Below, in pieces: positions 1 to 7,097 of a DNA stretch of 64,000 nt; within the stretch, counting starts at the first letter, position 1, and every line of letters begins with the position of its first letter. The position numbers and the translations under genes were made by a program. The notes under the pieces were generated by a model. That model was given only the letters and a program-made list of their open reading frames with translations. It was not told where the DNA came from and searched no databases. The DNA is from Caulobacter sp. GTDB taxonomy: Bacteria; Pseudomonadota; Alphaproteobacteria; Caulobacterales; Caulobacteraceae. The stretch is from positions 1-64,000 of the forward strand of contig JAUXTQ010000051.1 of assembly GCA_030678995.1 (NCBI GenBank), given 5' to 3'.

Positions 1-49
1 TCACATGATGCGGAAGACCGGGAACGACGATGCGGGCGAGGCGCGCCAT
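1..49 (-). mobile_element. REP-associated tyrosine transposase (RAYT, Y1_Tnp family), first 16 codons only
   Basis: The minus strand has an ATG at 49 followed by 16 codons that run off the left edge, reading MARLARIVVPGLPHHV. This is the typical opening of RAYT transposases (M-A-R-L-x-R, then P-G-x-P-H-H-V-T). The family consists of single-stranded-DNA HUH nucleases that cut and move REP palindromes. A REP-like palindrome lies 30 nt upstream at 79-100, as expected for a RAYT flanked by its own elements. The catalytic HUH and Tyr residues would lie outside the window, so only the N-terminus supports this call. Confidence 0.7.
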
Positions 50-78
50 GGCGGCGACATAGCACGGGCGGAACAAAA

Positions 79-100
79 GGGGAATATTGCTCCTGTCCCC
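79..100. repeat. REP-like palindrome (GGGGA...TGTCCCC) upstream of RAYT
   Basis: The palindrome begins GGGGA and ends TGTCCCC. It lies between the RAYT start (49, minus) and the surviving 3' part of a Sel1-repeat gene. It shares its ends with the other elements listed at 273, 20865, 20903, 27606, 32598, 42854, 54676 and 54738. Confidence 0.7.
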
Positions 101-102
101 CT

Positions 103-265
103 ATTTTCCCTCGACTATGTCTCGGCCCACATGCTGTTCAATCTCGCGGCGATGCGCGGCTCGACGGAAGCCAAGATCTACCGCAAGGAACTGAGCGCCG
201 AGATGGACCCGGCCGAAGTCGCCGACGCCCAGCGCCAGGCGCGCCAGTGGCTGGCGGCGGGGTAG
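103..265 (+). pseudogene. Sel1-repeat protein, C-terminal remnant
   Basis: The open frame from about 103 to the TAG at 263-265 encodes a typical Sel1-repeat C-terminus: DYVSAHMLFNLAAMRGS followed by a helix ending in AQRQARQWLAAG. Sel1 proteins are periplasmic or cytosolic alpha-solenoid scaffolds. Upstream of about 103 the frame runs through the REP element and antisense to the RAYT start and no longer resembles Sel1. I infer that insertion of the RAYT/REP unit removed the 5' part of the gene. The frame is open to the window edge, so a fusion protein cannot be excluded. Confidence 0.6.
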
Positions 266-272
266 GCTGATC

Positions 273-307
273 GGGGACACGTACCGGCTGCGCCGGAACA
301 TGTCCCC
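273..307. repeat. REP-like palindrome between the Sel1 remnant and hfsD stops
   Basis: It has GGGGACA and TGTCCCC ends around an internal stem (CCGG...CCGG). It begins 7 nt after the Sel1-remnant stop codon and ends 6 nt from the hfsD stop codon, so it fills the space between two converging reading frames. Confidence 0.8.
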
Positions 308-313
308 TTGCTG

Positions 314-1090
314 CTACTGGGTCTGCCCGCCGATGGCGTAGCTGAAGCCCTGGATCGGCGACACGTCGCGGAACCACTGCTGCATGAACAGGCCGGCCTC
401 GGCGATGTTTGACCTCGGCACATAGACCACGTCGAAGCGGCGCAGGGGCACGAAGTCCGCGCCGGACGGCGTCTTCATCGCGCTCTGCAGGTTCACCGTC
501 CGCATCATCGCCTGGCCGTTCGGCCCGCGGCGGATGATCACCACCCGGTCGGTCTTGGCCGACGTCCGAAAGCCGCCGGCCTGGATCACCGCCTGCAGGC
601 TGTTGATGTCGCCGGGCATGTCATAGACGCCGGGCGTCGTCACTTCCCCCCCCACGAACACCTTCAGCGGCGTGGCCTGTTTCATGGTCACCGACACCTG
701 CGGCCGCAACAGCTGGCTCTCGTAGGCCCGGCTGAGGATCTCCTGCAGCTCCGGAATGGTCCGGTCCGCCGCCATCACCGGGGCGATCAGCGGCATGGTG
801 ACGCGACCGTCGGGCTGGACGATCACGGCGGTCTTCGACAGCTCCGGCGCGGAGGGTACGGTGATGTCGATCTGGTCCCCCGGATAGAGCCGGTAGTCGG
901 GCTCCTGCTCGGTCCAGTCGGCGTAGCCGATATTTGGAAAGGATTGCGGCGTAGGACTGGCTGCGCGGGGCGGCGGCCTGGGCCGCGATCCCTGCCCGCC
1001 GTCGAACGGCCACCAGGCCTGCGCCGGCGATCCGACGGCCAGGGCGGCGGTCAGGAGCAGGGCGACGCGAAACGGAGCGGCAATGCGCAT
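314..1090 (-). CDS. hfsD: Outer-membrane polysaccharide export protein (Wza-like), HfsD
   Basis: The 258-residue protein starts at ATG 1090. It has a cleavable signal peptide (ALLLTAALAVGSPAQA), a polysaccharide-export (Poly_export) domain beginning YRLYPGDQIDITV, and a following SLBB beta-grasp domain (PLKVFVGGEVTTPGVYDMPG). Family members form the outer-membrane channel for secreted polysaccharide. There is no cysteine near the signal cleavage site, so it does not look like the lipoprotein form seen in Wza. It diverges from hfsA across 87 nt. The symbol rests on gene order matching the Caulobacter holdfast locus; a generic exopolysaccharide exporter is the alternative. Confidence 0.85.
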   Translation of the reverse strand: MRIAAPFRVALLLTAALAVGSPAQAWWPFDGGQGSRPRPPPRAASPTPQSFPNIGYADWTEQEPDYRLYPGDQIDITVPSAPELSKTAVIVQPDGRVTMPLIAPVMAADRTIPELQEILSRAYESQLLRPQVSVTMKQATPLKVFVGGEVTTPGVYDMPGDINSLQAVIQAGGFRTSAKTDRVVIIRRGPNGQAMMRTVNLQSAMKTPSGADFVPLRRFDVVYVPRSNIAEAGLFMQQWFRDVSPIQGFSYAIGGQTQ

Positions 1091-1113
1091 GGGCCAACCG
1101 TTAACGAGAATGG

Positions 1114-1128
1114 GTAACGAAGCGTTAA
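1114..1128. promoter_or_regulatory. Possible CtrA binding site between hfsD and hfsA
   Basis: GTAA, seven bases, TTAA occurs here, one mismatch from the CtrA consensus TTAA-N7-TTAA. A further TTAAC half-site lies at 1101-1105. The site is in the short divergent promoter region of the export genes. CtrA is the cell-cycle master regulator in Caulobacterales, and holdfast synthesis is tied to the cell cycle there. The match is by eye only. Confidence 0.35.
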
Positions 1129-1177
1129 TCGCGCTCCGCGAGGGTCCACGGGCAAGGCCAGAAAGCCCCGGATTCGC

Positions 1178-2680
1178 ATGACGACGCAAAGCGCCTGGAG
1201 GACGGTACCGCACGACCAGCCGGCGCGCGCCGACTGGGCCGGCCGTCCGCGCTATGCCCCGAGCGATTTCATCACCCTGCTGTGGCGCGAACGCGGGCTG
1301 ATGCTGGGCGTGTTCCTGCTGATCTTCGTGCTTGGCCTGGGCTTCGCCTTCACGCTGAAGAAGTCCTATTCGGCCAGTTCGAGCATTCTGATCCAGCTGG
1401 GCCAGGAGTATGTCTACGAGCCTCGGGCCGGCGACGCCGCCCGTGGCGCGGTGCCCGACACCCAGTCCCTGGTCCAGTCCGAGGTGGAGATCCTGCAGAG
1501 CGGCGAGCTGCGCGAGCGGGTCATCCGCAAGATCGGCCTGGGCTCGGTCTATCCGCAGCTGGCGGCGAAATACGCGGCGGCCTCGCCGGCCGACAAGGTG
1601 CTGATCCTGTCCAAGGCCATCGAGGACATGGGCGAGAACCTCCAGGTCGGCTCGGCGCCGGACAATCCCGTCGTCCGGGTGAGCTTCGAGCACGACGACC
1701 CGGTGATGGCCGCGCGCGTGGTCAACACCCTGCTCGAGGAATACCTGGTCTATCGCCGCTCGGTGCTGATCAACCCGACCTCGCCGGTGTTCGAACGCCA
1801 GCGGGTGCTGTTCGAGGGCCAGCTGGAACAGGCCGACGCCGCCTATCAGGACTTCCTGTCGACCAACGACATCGGTGATTTCGCGGCCCAGAAGACCGCC
1901 GCGACCCAGCTGATCGGCCAGATCGAGGCCCAGCGCTATGCGGCCGAGGTGACGTTGCAGGACCGCCAGGCCCGGCTGGCGGTGCTCGACGGCCAGCTGC
2001 GCGACGTCTCGCCCGAGGTCGGCCTCTACCGCGACATCGACGCCACCGCCTCGACCCGCCTGGCCGCCCTGCGGCTGCAGCGCGAGGAGCTGCTGTCCCG
2101 CTACCGCCCCGACGCCGAGCCGGTGAAGGACATCGAGGCCCAGATCGCCCAGCTGGAGGCCGGGGTCACCTCCGGCCGCACGGCCACCGACGGCGCCCGC
2201 CGCATCGGCGTCAACCCGGTGCACCAGACCCTGCTGACCGAGCGCCTGCAGACCGCCGCCGAGATCGCCGCCCTCGGGCAGTCCCTGACCGCCTACGCCG
2301 CCCAGTCGGCCAAGGCGACGGAGCAGCTGCAGCGGCTGGCCGCCCTGGAGCCGGAGTTCCAGGCCCTGAGCATGGACCGCGACGTCCTGCAGAGCAGCGT
2401 CCGCGACTTCACGGTCAAGGAACGCCAGGACCAGGCGGCGCGACAGATCGCCTCGGAGACCAACGACAATATCCGCATCGTCGACCGCGCCACGCCCACC
2501 ACCCAGGGCGAGAGCCTGCGCAAGCCTGTGGCGGCCCTGGCCCTCCTGTTCGGGCTGTTCTCGGCCCTCTGCGCGGGCCTGGTGCGGATGTTCCTGCGGC
2601 CGGGCCTGCCGACCCGCGCCTCGGCCCAGCGGACCCTCGATCTGCCGGTCCTTGGAACCGCCTCGGTTAAGGCGCACTAG
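1178..2680 (+). CDS. hfsA: Polysaccharide co-polymerase (Wzz/GumC family), HfsA
   Basis: This is a 500-residue inner-membrane chain-length or co-polymerase protein. It has a cytosolic N-terminus and a first membrane helix at about residues 40-60. A long periplasmic coiled-coil stretch follows (about 180-430, rich in Ala, Gln, Glu and Arg). The second helix (about 445-470) is preceded by the conserved Pro-rich PTTQGESLRKP segment. It lacks the fused tyrosine kinase domain of Wzc; hfsB follows as a separate gene 59 nt downstream. It would bridge the polymerase to the outer-membrane exporter HfsD. Confidence 0.85.
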   Translation: MTTQSAWRTVPHDQPARADWAGRPRYAPSDFITLLWRERGLMLGVFLLIFVLGLGFAFTLKKSYSASSSILIQLGQEYVYEPRAGDAARGAVPDTQSLVQSEVEILQSGELRERVIRKIGLGSVYPQLAAKYAAASPADKVLILSKAIEDMGENLQVGSAPDNPVVRVSFEHDDPVMAARVVNTLLEEYLVYRRSVLINPTSPVFERQRVLFEGQLEQADAAYQDFLSTNDIGDFAAQKTAATQLIGQIEAQRYAAEVTLQDRQARLAVLDGQLRDVSPEVGLYRDIDATASTRLAALRLQREELLSRYRPDAEPVKDIEAQIAQLEAGVTSGRTATDGARRIGVNPVHQTLLTERLQTAAEIAALGQSLTAYAAQSAKATEQLQRLAALEPEFQALSMDRDVLQSSVRDFTVKERQDQAARQIASETNDNIRIVDRATPTTQGESLRKPVAALALLFGLFSALCAGLVRMFLRPGLPTRASAQRTLDLPVLGTASVKAH

Positions 2681-2739
2681 GTTCGCTGTGCTGGGCTATG
2701 GTTTAGCCTGAGCCAATTGGGCCCGCGGCGATTCGAGCG

Positions 2740-3444
2740 ATGGTGGATTTGAGCGCCGAGATGGCGGAGTTGTGGGCGTCGCTGGGCGGGACGTCGCCCG
2801 GACGCGCGCGCGCCGTCCAGTTCGTCGCCGCCCGCCGCGGGGAGGGGGTCTCCACCGTCGCCCGCGAGTTCGCCGCCTTCGCCGCCCGCCGCGCCGGCCG
2901 GACGGTCTGGCTGGTGGACATGGACCTGTTCAGCTCGCCCCAGCACGCCGCGATCGCCGCCGACCCGGAGATGTACGGGCCGCTGGGCAAGGCGGTCGCG
3001 GCGACGCCCGAGGACGGCGCGACCTTCTTCACAGTCCAGCCGCCGACCCTGATGCCCGACGGCTCGGCCGCGCCGGACTCGCGCTTCCTGGTGGCCCACG
3101 CCGTGGGCCAGCAGCGCTGGTGGGTGACCCGCTTCCGCGCCGATGTGCTCAAGGGCCGCCAGAACGTCCACATCCTGCCCAGCGCCGACTACTGGAACGC
3201 GCTGAAGCGCCACGCCGACCTTATTGTGGTCGATTGCCCCTCGGCCGACCGCTCGCAGTCGGCCCTGACGGTGGCGCCGTTCATGGACCAGACGGTGCTG
3301 GTGGTCGCGGCGGACCAGCCCGACGTGCAGGCCCCCGCGCGCCTGCGGGACGCCCTGACCGGCGCCGGCGGCCGGGTGGCCGGGGTGTTCTTCAACCGCG
3401 CCCAGATCGAGGCCCCGGGCTTCCTGCGGGCCTTCCTGCGGTGA
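2740..3444 (+). CDS. hfsB: BY-kinase/ParA-like ATPase of polysaccharide export with a degenerate P-loop, HfsB
   Basis: The 234-residue protein has the fold order of CpsD/Wzc kinase domains: Walker A-like ARRGEGVSTV (31-40), Walker A' VWLVDMDLF (about 54-62) and Walker B LIVVDCPS. The usual GEGKST lysine is replaced by valine (GEGVST), and no C-terminal tyrosine cluster is visible. It may therefore bind nucleotide poorly and act structurally with HfsA. Its stop overlaps the GTG start of hfsC by 4 nt, implying translational coupling. Confidence 0.75.
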   Translation: MVDLSAEMAELWASLGGTSPGRARAVQFVAARRGEGVSTVAREFAAFAARRAGRTVWLVDMDLFSSPQHAAIAADPEMYGPLGKAVAATPEDGATFFTVQPPTLMPDGSAAPDSRFLVAHAVGQQRWWVTRFRADVLKGRQNVHILPSADYWNALKRHADLIVVDCPSADRSQSALTVAPFMDQTVLVVAADQPDVQAPARLRDALTGAGGRVAGVFFNRAQIEAPGFLRAFLR

Positions 3445-4697
3445 CCGTGCCGGCCGCCGCCTGGGCCGCCTCCGAGCGGAGCGAGCGGGCCGACCTGTGG
3501 GACTGGCTGGCCTTCGGCCTCGCCGCCCTGATCGTGCTGATCTACAGCCAGGGCTGGATCGCCCCGGTCTTCGGCGTGAAGATCGACGTCGGGGCGTCCG
3601 GCGCGATCCGCAACGTCTACCTGCCGGCCTATGCCGCCGGGATCGTGCTGCTGGCCATGACCCCCGGCGCGACGGTCCAGGCCCTGACGCGCCAGCCCTT
3701 CCTGCTGCTGCTGATGGCCATCGTCGCCCTGTCGACCCTGTGGTCCATCGCGCCGGACGCGACCATCCGCCGGATCGTCGCCGTCTACGCGACCACCTTG
3801 GGCGGGGTGGTGCTGGCGACCCGGTTCCGCTGGGCGACCCTGGCGGAGGTGCTGGCCGCGGCCCACGCCGTGCTGGTGCTGGGCTCGTTCGCCTGGTCTC
3901 TGGCGCCCGGGAGCCCCGGGGTGATGACCGAGAACTTCCCCGGCGCCTGGCGGGGGCTGTGGACCGAGAAGAACGCCCTGGGCGGCGATATGGCCATCGC
4001 CTTCTCGATCTTCGCCGCCGCGGCGCTGCTGGCTCCGAAACGCGCCTGGCTGTGGGGCCTGTTCGCGGTGCTGGCGCTTGGGCTGGTGCTGCTGTCGACC
4101 TCCAAGACCTCGCTGGTCTCGCTGATCCTGGGGGCCGGGGCGGTGGCCTTCGTCTGGGTGGTGCGGCGGGGACCGGTGTCCGGCGTCATGGCCACCTGGG
4201 CCGCGGTGCTCGGGGCCCTGTTGCTGGCGGGCTTCCTGCTGATCGCCGCCGACGTGTTCCTCGAGATCCTCGGCAAGGACGCCACCCTGACCGGCCGGAC
4301 CAGAATCTGGGCCGCCGCCCTGCGTCAGGCGGAGCTGCGGCCCTGGACCGGCTACGGCTATTCGGCGGTGTGGGACGACAAGTCCGGCTGGGGGCCGCTG
4401 GCCTGGATCACCAAGGAGGCCGGCTTCAAGGCCAGCCACGCCCACAATGCCTGGCTCGAGCAGTGGCTGGGCCTGGGCTACGCCGGGGTGATCGCCTGGG
4501 GGCTGTTCTACCTGCAGACCATGGCGGCGGCGATCGTGGCGGTGTTCAACCGGCCGGGCGCCTATCTGGCCCTGCCGTTCCTGGTCATCTACTCGCTGCT
4601 GACCCTGACCGAGAGCGTGGCGGTGACCTACAACGACCTGCGCTGGGCGATCTTCGTGGCGCTGGCGGTCAAGCTGGCGTGGAAGGGGCGGGAGTAG
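3441..4697 (+). CDS. hfsC: Polysaccharide polymerase, Wzy/O-antigen ligase family, HfsC
   Basis: The 418-residue integral membrane protein has about 10-12 hydrophobic helices. A periplasmic loop after GRTRIWAAALRQAELRPW carries the conserved GYGYSAVW and HAHNAWLE stretches (Wzy_C/O-antigen ligase motif). The GTG start at 3441 overlaps the hfsB stop (GTGA). It would polymerise lipid-linked repeat units in the periplasm. It is the last gene of the plus-strand hfsABC unit and is followed by a long perfect inverted repeat. Confidence 0.8.
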   Translation: MTVPAAAWAASERSERADLWDWLAFGLAALIVLIYSQGWIAPVFGVKIDVGASGAIRNVYLPAYAAGIVLLAMTPGATVQALTRQPFLLLLMAIVALSTLWSIAPDATIRRIVAVYATTLGGVVLATRFRWATLAEVLAAAHAVLVLGSFAWSLAPGSPGVMTENFPGAWRGLWTEKNALGGDMAIAFSIFAAAALLAPKRAWLWGLFAVLALGLVLLSTSKTSLVSLILGAGAVAFVWVVRRGPVSGVMATWAAVLGALLLAGFLLIAADVFLEILGKDATLTGRTRIWAAALRQAELRPWTGYGYSAVWDDKSGWGPLAWITKEAGFKASHAHNAWLEQWLGLGYAGVIAWGLFYLQTMAAAIVAVFNRPGAYLALPFLVIYSLLTLTESVAVTYNDLRWAIFVALAVKLAWKGRE

Positions 4698-4712
4698 GGG
4701 CTCTCACAATTC

Positions 4713-4813
4713 GCTCATCCCGGCGAATGCCGGGACCCAGACGACAGAGCTCGACCTAACTCGGTTGGCCGCTTAGCCCTTTGATCTGGGTCCCGGCATT
4801 CGCCGGGATGAGC
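4713..4813. repeat. Inverted repeat with 28-bp perfect arms
   Basis: Arms 4713-4740 and 4786-4813 are exact reverse complements, built around CATCCCGGCGAATGCCGGGA. A 45-nt spacer lies between them. The element sits between the convergent hfsC and GFA genes. The same arm recurs singly at 63970-63997, so it belongs to a dispersed family in this genome. Confidence 0.85.
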
Positions 4814-4822
4814 GGTGAAAAA

Positions 4823-5332
4823 TCAGGGCTCGAATTGATCATCCACGATCGCTCGCGCCTTCTTCTTCCTCGGCCGCTCGTACATTACCCCCGGATAGCC
4901 CTTCAGCGGGACCAGCGGCTCGCCGAGCCAGATCCAGTCGGCCTGCTCCTTGAGATACAGGTGATAGCGCGGCTCGCGGCCGGTGCGGGTGGCGAACAGG
5001 GCGCGGGGGATGTTGATCATCTTTGGCGACCGACCCCGCTCGTAGAACAGCGGCGCGCCGCAGCGGGCGCAGAAGCTGCGGATGGTGTTCGCTTCGGCGT
5101 CCTCGAAGCGCGAGACGCTGTCCTCGCCCTCCAGCATGCGGAAGCGGCTTTTCCAGCTGCCCACCCAGGTGGCGTAGGCGCCGCCCATGACCCGCCGGCT
5201 GGCGGCGGAGTGGTCATGCCAGGCCCAGACCGCCGGCACGTCGATCTCGAACCGCACGGCCCCGCAGGCGCAGCGGCCCTGCGCCTGGACGGCGGAGCGT
5301 TTGGCGTCGGGGGCCGGGGCGGGTCTGCGCAC
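4823..5332 (-). CDS. GFA / CENP-V domain protein
   Basis: The 169-residue protein has the GFA zinc-binding signature GRCACGAVRFEID near residue 20 and CARCGAPLF near residue 95. The middle CHC motif is replaced by AWHDHSAASRR, a variant found in one branch of the family. The fold is a small zinc-coordinating domain first described in a glutathione-dependent formaldehyde-activating enzyme; the substrate here is unknown. It lies between hfsC and hfsH, on the hfsH strand, next to the 4713-4813 palindrome, and looks like an insertion into the polysaccharide locus. Confidence 0.8.
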   Translation of the reverse strand: MRRPAPAPDAKRSAVQAQGRCACGAVRFEIDVPAVWAWHDHSAASRRVMGGAYATWVGSWKSRFRMLEGEDSVSRFEDAEANTIRSFCARCGAPLFYERGRSPKMINIPRALFATRTGREPRYHLYLKEQADWIWLGEPLVPLKGYPGVMYERPRKKKARAIVDDQFEP

Positions 5333-5412
5333 ATCGATTCTCGCGTTACTCGGCGAGGACTAAAGGCGGTTCAGACGCGGCTGGCTACTGACAGGTCTTG
5401 CCAGGCCGGGGA

Positions 5413-6165
5413 TCAGAGCCCCAGCCGACGCGCGCCCTCGGCGGCGGTGACGACGTCGAAGCCGCGCGCCTGGGCCGCGTCGATCAGGTGGCCGAGGGCC
5501 TCGGGGGTGCAGCCCCAGGGGGAGGGAGCCTGGGTCACGTCGTGGGTGTAGAGGATCAGCCAGGCCTTGCGCTCGGCGGCCCGGTCGAGCCAGCGCATGG
5601 CGGCGGCCTCGCCTTCCGGCCCCTCGATGCCCACCGACGGCAGCTGGTTGGCGTCAGCGCCGTCCTCGACCAGGCCCGCCTGGACCGTGCGCAGGGTGCG
5701 GAAGCGGCCGCCCAGGGCGCGTTTGGCGGGCACGGACACGTCGCCATAGGGATAGGCGAAGCTCTCCGCCGGACTGGCGCCCCAGGCCTTCAGGGCCCGC
5801 GCATTGCGGTCCACATCATCGACGATGGCGCGCGCGTCGGCCTGGCCGCAGTCGAGATGGCTGAAGGTGTGGCAGGCGATCTCGTGACCGGCCTGCGCCA
5901 GGCGTCGGGCGTCGGCCTCGACGGCGTAGACGCCCATCGGGCCGTCCTGGCCTGCCAGACCGGCGGAAAAGTACCAGGTCCCTCGAATCCCGCGCGCTTC
6001 CAGCGTCCGCGCGCCGGCGTCGGCGGCCGAGGCGGGGGCGTCGTCGAAGCTGAAGGTGATCATCGGCCGGTCCAGGCGCATCCGCACCGGCCGCCGCTGC
6101 GACAGCAGGGCCAGACGCCGGCGCAACTTGCCCTTCAGGGACCGGTCGGCGCTGTAGGCGTCCAT
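5413..6165 (-). CDS. hfsH: Polysaccharide deacetylase (NodB/CE4 family), HfsH
   Basis: The 250-residue protein has NodB-homology motifs: TFSFDDAPA (D41, D42), HTFSHLD (H99, H103 as metal ligands) and FAYPYGDVS. No signal peptide is evident, so it probably acts in the cytosol or on lipid-linked intermediates. Holdfast deacetylation is known to control adhesion and cohesion in Caulobacter. ATG 6165 overlaps the hfsG stop (TGATG), and it is the last gene of the hfsE-F-G-H unit. Confidence 0.85.
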   Translation of the reverse strand: MDAYSADRSLKGKLRRRLALLSQRRPVRMRLDRPMITFSFDDAPASAADAGARTLEARGIRGTWYFSAGLAGQDGPMGVYAVEADARRLAQAGHEIACHTFSHLDCGQADARAIVDDVDRNARALKAWGASPAESFAYPYGDVSVPAKRALGGRFRTLRTVQAGLVEDGADANQLPSVGIEGPEGEAAAMRWLDRAAERKAWLILYTHDVTQAPSPWGCTPEALGHLIDAAQARGFDVVTAAEGARRLGL

Positions 6166-7097
6166 CACACGGCCTCCGCGTAGAGGGCCGCGCGATAGAG
6201 GCGCAGGGCGAAGGCCCGCGGCGCCGTCGGCAGGGCGTCGGCCAGGGCGAAGGCCCGGATCATCGGCCGCCAGGCGCCGCGCAGGGGGACGTGTTTCAGC
6301 AGCCGGGCGACCTTGTAGCTGGGATAGGTCTCCACCGTGTCGCGGTGCGCCGCCACGACCCGGGCGAAGTTGGCCGCCGACTGTTCGTACTTGCGGGCCA
6401 GGGTGGAGGCCGTGTCGAGGCCCAGATGGCTGGCCGGGATGTCCACATGGACGATCGGCCAGCGCTCGGCGACGCGGATGGCCCACTCCACGTCCTCCCA
6501 GCCCCAGCCGGTAAAGGTCTCGTCGAAGGTCACGCTGTCGAACACGTCGCGGCGGACCAGCAGGTTGGCGGTGAAGACGTGTTTGGCCGGCTCCAGCGCG
6601 CGCTCGGCGGCGCTGACGCAGTCGCTCTTCAGCGCCATGGTCCGGTGCAGGGCGTTGGCGCGCGTTTTGGGGGTCTGGTCCAGCGAGAAGCCGCCGAAGG
6701 CAGCCGCCGGGTCCCGCGCGTCGATCAGGGCCAGCCAGTCGGCCAGGAAATGATTGCTGTCGGGCAGCATGTCGGCGTCGAGGAACAGGAAGCGCCCGGC
6801 CCGGGCGTGGCGGCTAAGGCGGTTGCGGCCCCTGGCGCGGCCTTCGTTAGCGGCCAGCCGCACAAAGCGGGCGGGCAGGCCCAGGCCTTCCACCGCCTCG
6901 CCGACGCGGGCGGCGAGGTCCGGGTCGCCGGAGCCGTCGTCCAGCGCCACGATCTCGACGGGCAGGGCTTCACGGTCCAGCGCGGCCAGCAGGCCGGTCG
7001 GGTCGTCGCCCTTGAACGGGATCAGCACCGACAGGCGCGGCGCGGCGGCCACCCAGGCGGCGTTGTCGACGATCCATTCGCAAACCGGTGCGGTCAT
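6165..7097 (-). CDS. hfsG: Family 2 glycosyltransferase, HfsG
   Basis: The 310-residue protein opens its catalytic domain with LSVLIPFKGDD and continues with VALDDGSGDPDL and the DxD-type FLDADMLPD. The C-terminal galactosyltransferase-like stretch FTGWGWEDVEWAIRV binds the acceptor or sugar nucleotide. It would add a sugar to the undecaprenyl-linked holdfast repeat unit on the cytosolic face. ATG 7097 overlaps the hfsF stop and its own stop overlaps hfsH. Confidence 0.85.
   Translation of the reverse strand: MTAPVCEWIVDNAAWVAAAPRLSVLIPFKGDDPTGLLAALDREALPVEIVALDDGSGDPDLAARVGEAVEGLGLPARFVRLAANEGRARGRNRLSRHARAGRFLFLDADMLPDSNHFLADWLALIDARDPAAAFGGFSLDQTPKTRANALHRTMALKSDCVSAAERALEPAKHVFTANLLVRRDVFDSVTFDETFTGWGWEDVEWAIRVAERWPIVHVDIPASHLGLDTASTLARKYEQSAANFARVVAAHRDTVETYPSYKVARLLKHVPLRGAWRPMIRAFALADALPTAPRAFALRLYRAALYAEAV

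Noticed and set aside
1091-2677. Very long minus-strand frame continuing upstream of hfsD opposite hfsA
   Set aside because: It is antisense to a well-supported co-polymerase gene, its composition is typical of a GC-rich shadow frame, and hfsD has a proper signal peptide at 1090.
4781-6183. Two plus-strand frames opposite the GFA gene and hfsH
   Set aside because: The opposite-strand genes have clear motifs; these frames have none.
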